Assembly: GCA_018065685.1 (NCBI GenBank) | Contig: JAGHSU010000102.1 | Coordinates: 1-9,630 of the forward strand | Direction: 5' to 3' | Origin: Candidatus Methanocorpusculum equi | GTDB taxonomy: Archaea; Halobacteriota; Methanomicrobia; Methanomicrobiales; Methanocorpusculaceae | Length of the DNA stretch: 9,630 bases | Part shown: positions 6,797 to 9,630 of the stretch, piece after piece | How the letters are laid out: each line of letters starts with the position of its first letter | How positions within the stretch are numbered: the stretch's first letter is position 1 | Program-made: the position numbers and the translations under genes | The notes under the pieces: model-generated | Told to the model about the DNA's origin: nothing | The model's input: the letters and a program-made list of their open reading frames with translations, nothing else | Database searches by the model: none

Positions 6797-7090
6797 CTAT
6801 ATCCGGTAGATTTGCGCGTGGGGGATTCCTTCAATCTCCACACAGTCTTTTTCATCAAGAATGCCCGCACGTACAGCAAGCGAGCAGACTCTCTTTCCGA
6901 TGATATTTGCATTTACGGAGGATTTCAGCGCCTCTTCCACCTCTGCTTCGGACACGGCGGAACCTCCGTAGAATGACTCGTCGATTACGAGGTCACAGTA
7001 TTCTCCTTTGAGGGTCATTCCTATCAGTTCCGCGTCACATACCGCGGTCACCGTTCCCTCTCCGGGGCTTTCATGAATTTTCAGATGCAT
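6797..7090 (-). CDS. DUF424 family protein (COG2412)
   Basis: A 97-residue archaeal protein of unknown biochemical function. Recognisable family features are the N-terminal KIHES...VTAVCDAELIGMTLK segment, the central DLVIDESFYGG, and the closing IGKRVCSLAVRAGILDEKDCVEIEGIPHAQIYRI. These fit COG2412/DUF424, a family found mostly in archaea. It is small, soluble-looking and without membrane segments. It is the first gene of the operon and ends 7 bp before the NMD3-like gene. That neighbour suggests a role tied to the ribosome or RNA (inference). No Shine-Dalgarno site precedes the ATG; a TATA-like element about 32 bases upstream would give a very short leader. Confidence 0.85.
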   Translation of the reverse strand: MHLKIHESPGEGTVTAVCDAELIGMTLKGEYCDLVIDESFYGGSAVSEAEVEEALKSSVNANIIGKRVCSLAVRAGILDEKDCVEIEGIPHAQIYRI

Positions 7091-7117
7091 CTTTCTCTTA
7101 TATTGTTCGCTCTTTAG

Positions 7118-7126
7118 GGGTATAAC
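7118..7126 (-). promoter_or_regulatory. Candidate TATA box for the seven-gene operon
   Basis: On the - strand the sequence GTTATACCC lies about 32 bases upstream of the DUF424 ATG, the right place for a TATA element with a transcription start close to the start codon. The hexamer TGTTCG (+ strand) is repeated at 7104-7109 and 7127-7132 on either side and could be a regulator site. Match to the archaeal TATA consensus is only moderate. Confidence 0.3.
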
Positions 7127-7148
7127 TGTTCGTAATGGATGAACTGTG

Positions 7149-7189
7149 CGGGCTACTGCAGGCTTGGCATGAGGAAGCTTGCAGTCCCG
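7149..7189. repeat. Strong potential stem-loop between the transporter and DUF424 genes
   Basis: An inverted repeat pairs 7155-7165 (ACTGCAGGCTT) with 7175-7185 (AAGCTTGCAGT) over a 9-base loop. After a 2-base bulge (7153-7154), CGGG (7149-7152) pairs with CCCG (7186-7189). That gives 15 pairs. The only imperfect pair, 7161/7179, is G-U in + strand RNA but C-A in - strand RNA, so the structure is better in a + strand transcript. No T-run follows on the - strand, so it does not look like a normal archaeal terminator for the transporter. The + strand here also holds a 48-codon open frame (7135-7281) of doubtful reality. Confidence 0.5.
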
Positions 7190-7193
7190 GAAT

Positions 7194-8554
7194 TCAGATT
7201 GACAGGAGTGTCTTTATTGTCATGAAACAAAGAATAACCGCAAGGCAGACCGGGGCGATATATCTTATCATTACATGGTAGAACTTCTTTGATGCAAACC
7301 GGCCGCTGCTTTCAACCTCTTCTGAAATAGCAGATGTATTCCCCTTTATTATCCATCCGACGAATATGATGGTAAGAAGGGCTACTATCGGCATAAGGAT
7401 ATTGCCGCTTAATGAATCCATGATTTCAAGGATGTGGAGACGACCGATTGAAATAAATGACCAGATGCTGTAACCGAAGTTGACAACAAGCGCCAGGATT
7501 AAAGCCCCTGCAAAGACAATGCCGACCGCTTTAATCCGCGATAGTCTGAATCTGTCAATCAGTGCAGATGTCAGCACTTCAAACAGAGCAATGGAAGAGG
7601 TAAGTGCCGCAAAGAATACACAGATGAAAAATACAGCTCCGATTGCTGTTCCAAACGGCATTGTCTCAAAAATCAGCGGCATCTGTGTGAATAGGAGGCC
7701 GGTTCCGGACTGAATTATTGACGTATCTCCGCCGGAAAAACTAAAGAAAGCAGGAACAATTAAAAGGCCTGCGAGGATAGTTACTCCCGCACTGAATAAT
7801 ACCATGCTGAATGCCGATTTTTCAATGTTTTCCTTTTTGCTGAGATAAGATCCGTAGGTAACCATAGCGCCTGATGCAACACATAATGAAAAGAAGGTCA
7901 TTCCTAAAGCTTCAAGGACTGCACTAACTGATAGTTTGGAAAAATCAGGGATAAAATAATGTGCAAGCCCGTCGAGTCCTCCCGGAAGTGATATACAGTA
8001 TATGGAAAGACCAATCATCACAACGATGAGGAGAGGAAGTATAATGGTTGAAAACCGCCGAATTCCTTTGGTGACACCAAAAAGGAGAATGCCCGCGGTT
8101 ATCACAAGGAAGATAATCGTCCAGATGACAGGGATGACCGGGTCTGATATGAACGTCTGGAAAAAGTCCGGGTTTAGAGCGGGGCTTTCATTACCGGTGA
8201 TGTAGAGTGTACCGTAGTTCATCACCCATCCGCCTATTACCGAATAATAGGGGAGAATTAAACCGGCAACAACAATCGATAAGATACCAAGAAATCCCCA
8301 TTTTTGTTTAATGAGCTAAATGAAAGAAGTGCACTCTGCCCCGTCTTTCGTCCGATTGCAATCTCTGTAATCAGCAGGACAAGGCCGAGGGTGAATGTCA
8401 TCAGCAGATAAAGTAGTAGAAAGGTTCCTCCGCCGTATTCCACAACAAGGGGCGGAAACCTCCAGAGGGCTCCGATGCCTATTGCTGCCGCCGCCGCTGC
8501 GAGGATAAATCCAAGACGACTGGTAAACCCATTTCTTTCAGTCATTCGTTCCAA
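7194..8554 (-). pseudogene. Neurotransmitter:sodium symporter (SNF/NSS family), split by a one-base frameshift
   Basis: NSS proteins import amino acids or related solutes with sodium. Two frames together give a 454-codon protein of normal length. The 5' part (8554-8258) has TM1 with GALWRFPPLVVEYGGGTFLL, close to the family WRFPY...NGGG signature. The 3' part (frame open to 7194) carries the remaining membrane helices. In the 5' frame the reading SSLNKNGDFLVSYRL ends at a TAA. Shifting by one base at the A-run (T's at 8301-8305) restores the family sequence NKKWGFLGILS...LPYYSVIGGWVMNYG, which joins the second frame at 8225. One A missing from a run of six explains it. Candidate starts are TTG at 8554 and ATG at 8545; the ATG is nearer the usual family start. 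Either a real pseudogene or a homopolymer sequencing error. Unlike canonical NSS members, the TM1 LGN motif reads IGA. Confidence 0.85.
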
Positions 8555-8557
8555 GTA

Positions 8558-8592
8558 GGTTATACCTGATATTATTTATAATATTCATAACC
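8558..8592. promoter_or_regulatory. Nested palindrome overlapping the transporter TATA box (candidate operator)
   Basis: An outer inverted repeat GGTTAT (8558-8563) / ATAACC (8587-8592) encloses an inner one, ATATTAT (8569-8575) / ATAATAT (8578-8584), with a TT centre. The two are centred within 2 bp of each other. On the - strand TATAAAT (8580-8574) lies about 32 bases upstream of the transporter ATG at 8545, the expected place for a TATA box with a very short leader. A repressor bound here would block that promoter. A role for the + strand genes beginning at 8697 is also possible. Confidence 0.45.
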
Positions 8593-8664
8593 GACGTCAG
8601 GGGATGTTATCATCGACCTGAATGTCTCAGTCCGGTGAAATCGTCTGTCTGTATCCAATCGTTT

Positions 8665-8674
8665 TGTTTATCTT
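8665..8674 (+). promoter_or_regulatory. Weak TATA-like element before the small helical protein
   Basis: TTGTTTATCTT-like sequence about 27 bases before the ATG at 8697. If used, transcription would start at or next to the ATG, giving a leaderless message, which fits the absence of a Shine-Dalgarno site. The consensus match is poor. Confidence 0.25.
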
Positions 8675-8696
8675 TCCGGAAATCAAACATAACAGT

Positions 8697-9059
8697 ATGA
8701 CAATGACACCAAAAGATGCCGTTATGCAGTATCACATGGCAGAACGTGCAAAACTTGACATAATGATGCTCGCCCACCAGTTAACAACCGTCCCGACTCT
8801 GAAAAAAGAGGATAAACCCGGGGCAAAATTTGTTCTGACGGAACTCCTCTCTGTTCTTCGTGCAGACATGGAAGGTGCAGAATCGGTTACCGGACGTGCC
8901 GAGTTCGGGAAAGCGGCAGAGGGAATTGATGAAGTGCTCTCACTGGTTTCAACCAACCAGTTCGGCATTGCATCAGATAAATGCGGGGAAGCAATGATTC
9001 CTGTAACATCCGTTGCGGCAGATGCATTTTCAGTGCTTTCCGCCGAAAAACTTATCTGA
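8697..9059 (+). CDS. Small helical protein of unknown function
   Basis: I do not recognise this 120-residue protein. It appears wholly alpha-helical and cytosolic, with amphipathic stretches at about 7-30 (AVMQYHMAERAKLDIMMLAH), 42-66, 70-87 and 96-116. It has one cysteine (Cys96), no signal peptide and no membrane segment, and is rich in Ala, Glu, Lys and Met. The pattern suggests a small helical bundle. I chose the ATG at 8697; a second ATG two codons later is equally possible. An in-frame extension back to 8622 is unlikely because it would add a hydrophobic leader unlike the rest and lies in promoter-like DNA. It ends 16 bp before the nitroreductase gene, so the two are probably co-transcribed and may act together, but nothing in the sequence shows how. 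Confidence 0.7.
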   Translation: MTMTPKDAVMQYHMAERAKLDIMMLAHQLTTVPTLKKEDKPGAKFVLTELLSVLRADMEGAESVTGRAEFGKAAEGIDEVLSLVSTNQFGIASDKCGEAMIPVTSVAADAFSVLSAEKLI

Positions 9060-9075
9060 ATCAGGTCTGACAGCT

Positions 9076-9609
9076 ATGGATCCGTCTGAATTTCAGTCAT
9101 TCCTTGCGTCACGCCGTTCGGTCCGCGAGTATGAGGAAGGAGGTATCACCGTCGAAGAAAAAGACTACATTTTATCTGCTGCATCCGCGTGTCCCACGGC
9201 AGGTAATCTGGAAGCATGGGATGTGGTCATCGTATCAGATGAAGGGCAGCTTGAGGTTTTATCTGATGCAGCAGGCGGACAGCGTCAGATGCTTGAATCC
9301 GGCTGCGCCTTTGTTGTCTGTGCAAATTATGTGCGCTCAATGTCGCGCTACGGGGAGCGCGGGATATTGTATGCGGTTCAGGATGCAACAATTGCTGCAA
9401 CATATATGATGCTTGCAGCGCATGCAATCCGGCTTCAGACATGCTGGATGGGTGCCTTTGACGAGGCGGCAGTAAAAGAGGTATTAGAGCTTCCGGCACA
9501 TGTAAGACCTGTTGCAATCCTTTCTGTCGGTGCGGGTTCAGTCTCTCCGGCATCTCCCGGACGAATGGATCCCGAAGATCACGCTCATTACGATATCTGG
9601 GAAGAATAA
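9076..9609 (+). CDS. Nitroreductase family protein (FMN-dependent)
   Basis: Nitroreductase-fold enzymes bind FMN and use NAD(P)H or another donor to reduce nitro compounds, quinones or other substrates; the natural substrate here is unknown. The 177-residue protein is of the short type. FMN-binding residues are seen in SRRSVREY (12-19) and PTAGNLEAWDVVIV (40-53). The C-terminal half has the usual TCWMGAFDEAAVKEVLELP and RPVAILSVG (144-152), where the flavin contacts of the family lie. A loop with possible metal ligands, His169 and His171, lies near the C-terminus. The ATG at 9076 has a short AGGT site 9 bases upstream and starts just before the FMN motif. An in-frame extension to 9013 would run into the preceding gene. 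It sits 16 bp after the small helical protein. Confidence 0.9.
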   Translation: MDPSEFQSFLASRRSVREYEEGGITVEEKDYILSAASACPTAGNLEAWDVVIVSDEGQLEVLSDAAGGQRQMLESGCAFVVCANYVRSMSRYGERGILYAVQDATIAATYMMLAAHAIRLQTCWMGAFDEAAVKEVLELPAHVRPVAILSVGAGSVSPASPGRMDPEDHAHYDIWEE

Positions 9610-9622
9610 ACATCCCTGATTC

Positions 9623-9628
9623 TTTTTT
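9623..9628 (+). terminator. T-run after the nitroreductase gene
   Basis: Six T's (with TTC just before) start 14 bases after the nitroreductase stop. Archaeal RNA polymerase commonly terminates at such runs. No hairpin is needed and none is seen; the window ends 2 bases later. Confidence 0.4.
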
Positions 9629-9630
9629 AC

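Noticed and set aside
6790..6912. N-terminal extension of the NMD3-like protein
   Set aside because: It would overlap the DUF424 gene in another frame and adds residues before the zinc motif that the family lacks.
7135..7281. 48-codon + strand small protein gene
   Set aside because: No recognisable family, no good ribosome binding site, and half of it is antisense to the symporter; kept only as an observation with the hairpin.
8295..8308. Programmed -1 frameshift in the symporter
   Set aside because: The site lacks a canonical X XXY YYZ heptamer in the right frame, and NSS proteins are not known to use recoding.
8622..8696. N-terminal extension of the helical protein to an ATG at 8622
   Set aside because: The added hydrophobic segment does not resemble the rest of the protein and the DNA looks like promoter sequence.

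Overview
The window looks like a euryarchaeal chromosome. The best guess is a methanogen of the Methanomicrobiales, Methanocorpusculum-like; that rank is inference from gene content and was not tested. The archaeal signature genes are pantoate kinase and 4-phosphopantoate--beta-alanine ligase (the archaeal CoA route), a Taw2-type wyosine enzyme, an NMD3 homologue, a DUF424 protein and an RFC-type clamp-loader subunit.

Region 1 (1-1112, + strand): the 3' end of a peptide deformylase gene (def) and a full methionyl-tRNA formyltransferase gene (fmt). This is a bacterial-type N-formylmethionine pair, unexpected in an archaeon. The def frame stays open past its TAA for 26 Lys/Glu/Thr-rich codons and closes in a TGA that overlaps the fmt ATG, as if a longer def tail had recently been cut short.

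Region 2 (1127-7090, - strand, convergent with fmt): a tight seven-gene cluster read from 7090 down to 1127: DUF424, NMD3-like, taw2, coaBC, pantoate kinase, phosphopantothenate synthetase, RFC-small-like. The last five genes overlap by 4-20 bp, so it is almost certainly one operon. Three genes cover four steps from pantoate to 4'-phosphopantetheine: pantoate kinase, 4-phosphopantoate--beta-alanine ligase, then CoaB and CoaC. The flanking genes concern ribosome, tRNA and replication functions. The RFC-like protein keeps Walker A and the SRC arginine but has lost the Walker B glutamate and the sensor 1 asparagine.

Region 3 (7091-8592): a spacer with a strong potential hairpin (7149-7189), then a neurotransmitter:sodium symporter gene on the - strand broken by a one-base frameshift in an A/T run near 8301-8305. 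A nested palindrome (8558-8592) covers its likely TATA box.

Region 4 (8593-9630, + strand): a small helical protein of unknown function followed 16 bp later by a short nitroreductase, then a T-run near the window edge. No rRNA, tRNA, CRISPR array, transposase or intact mobile element was seen.
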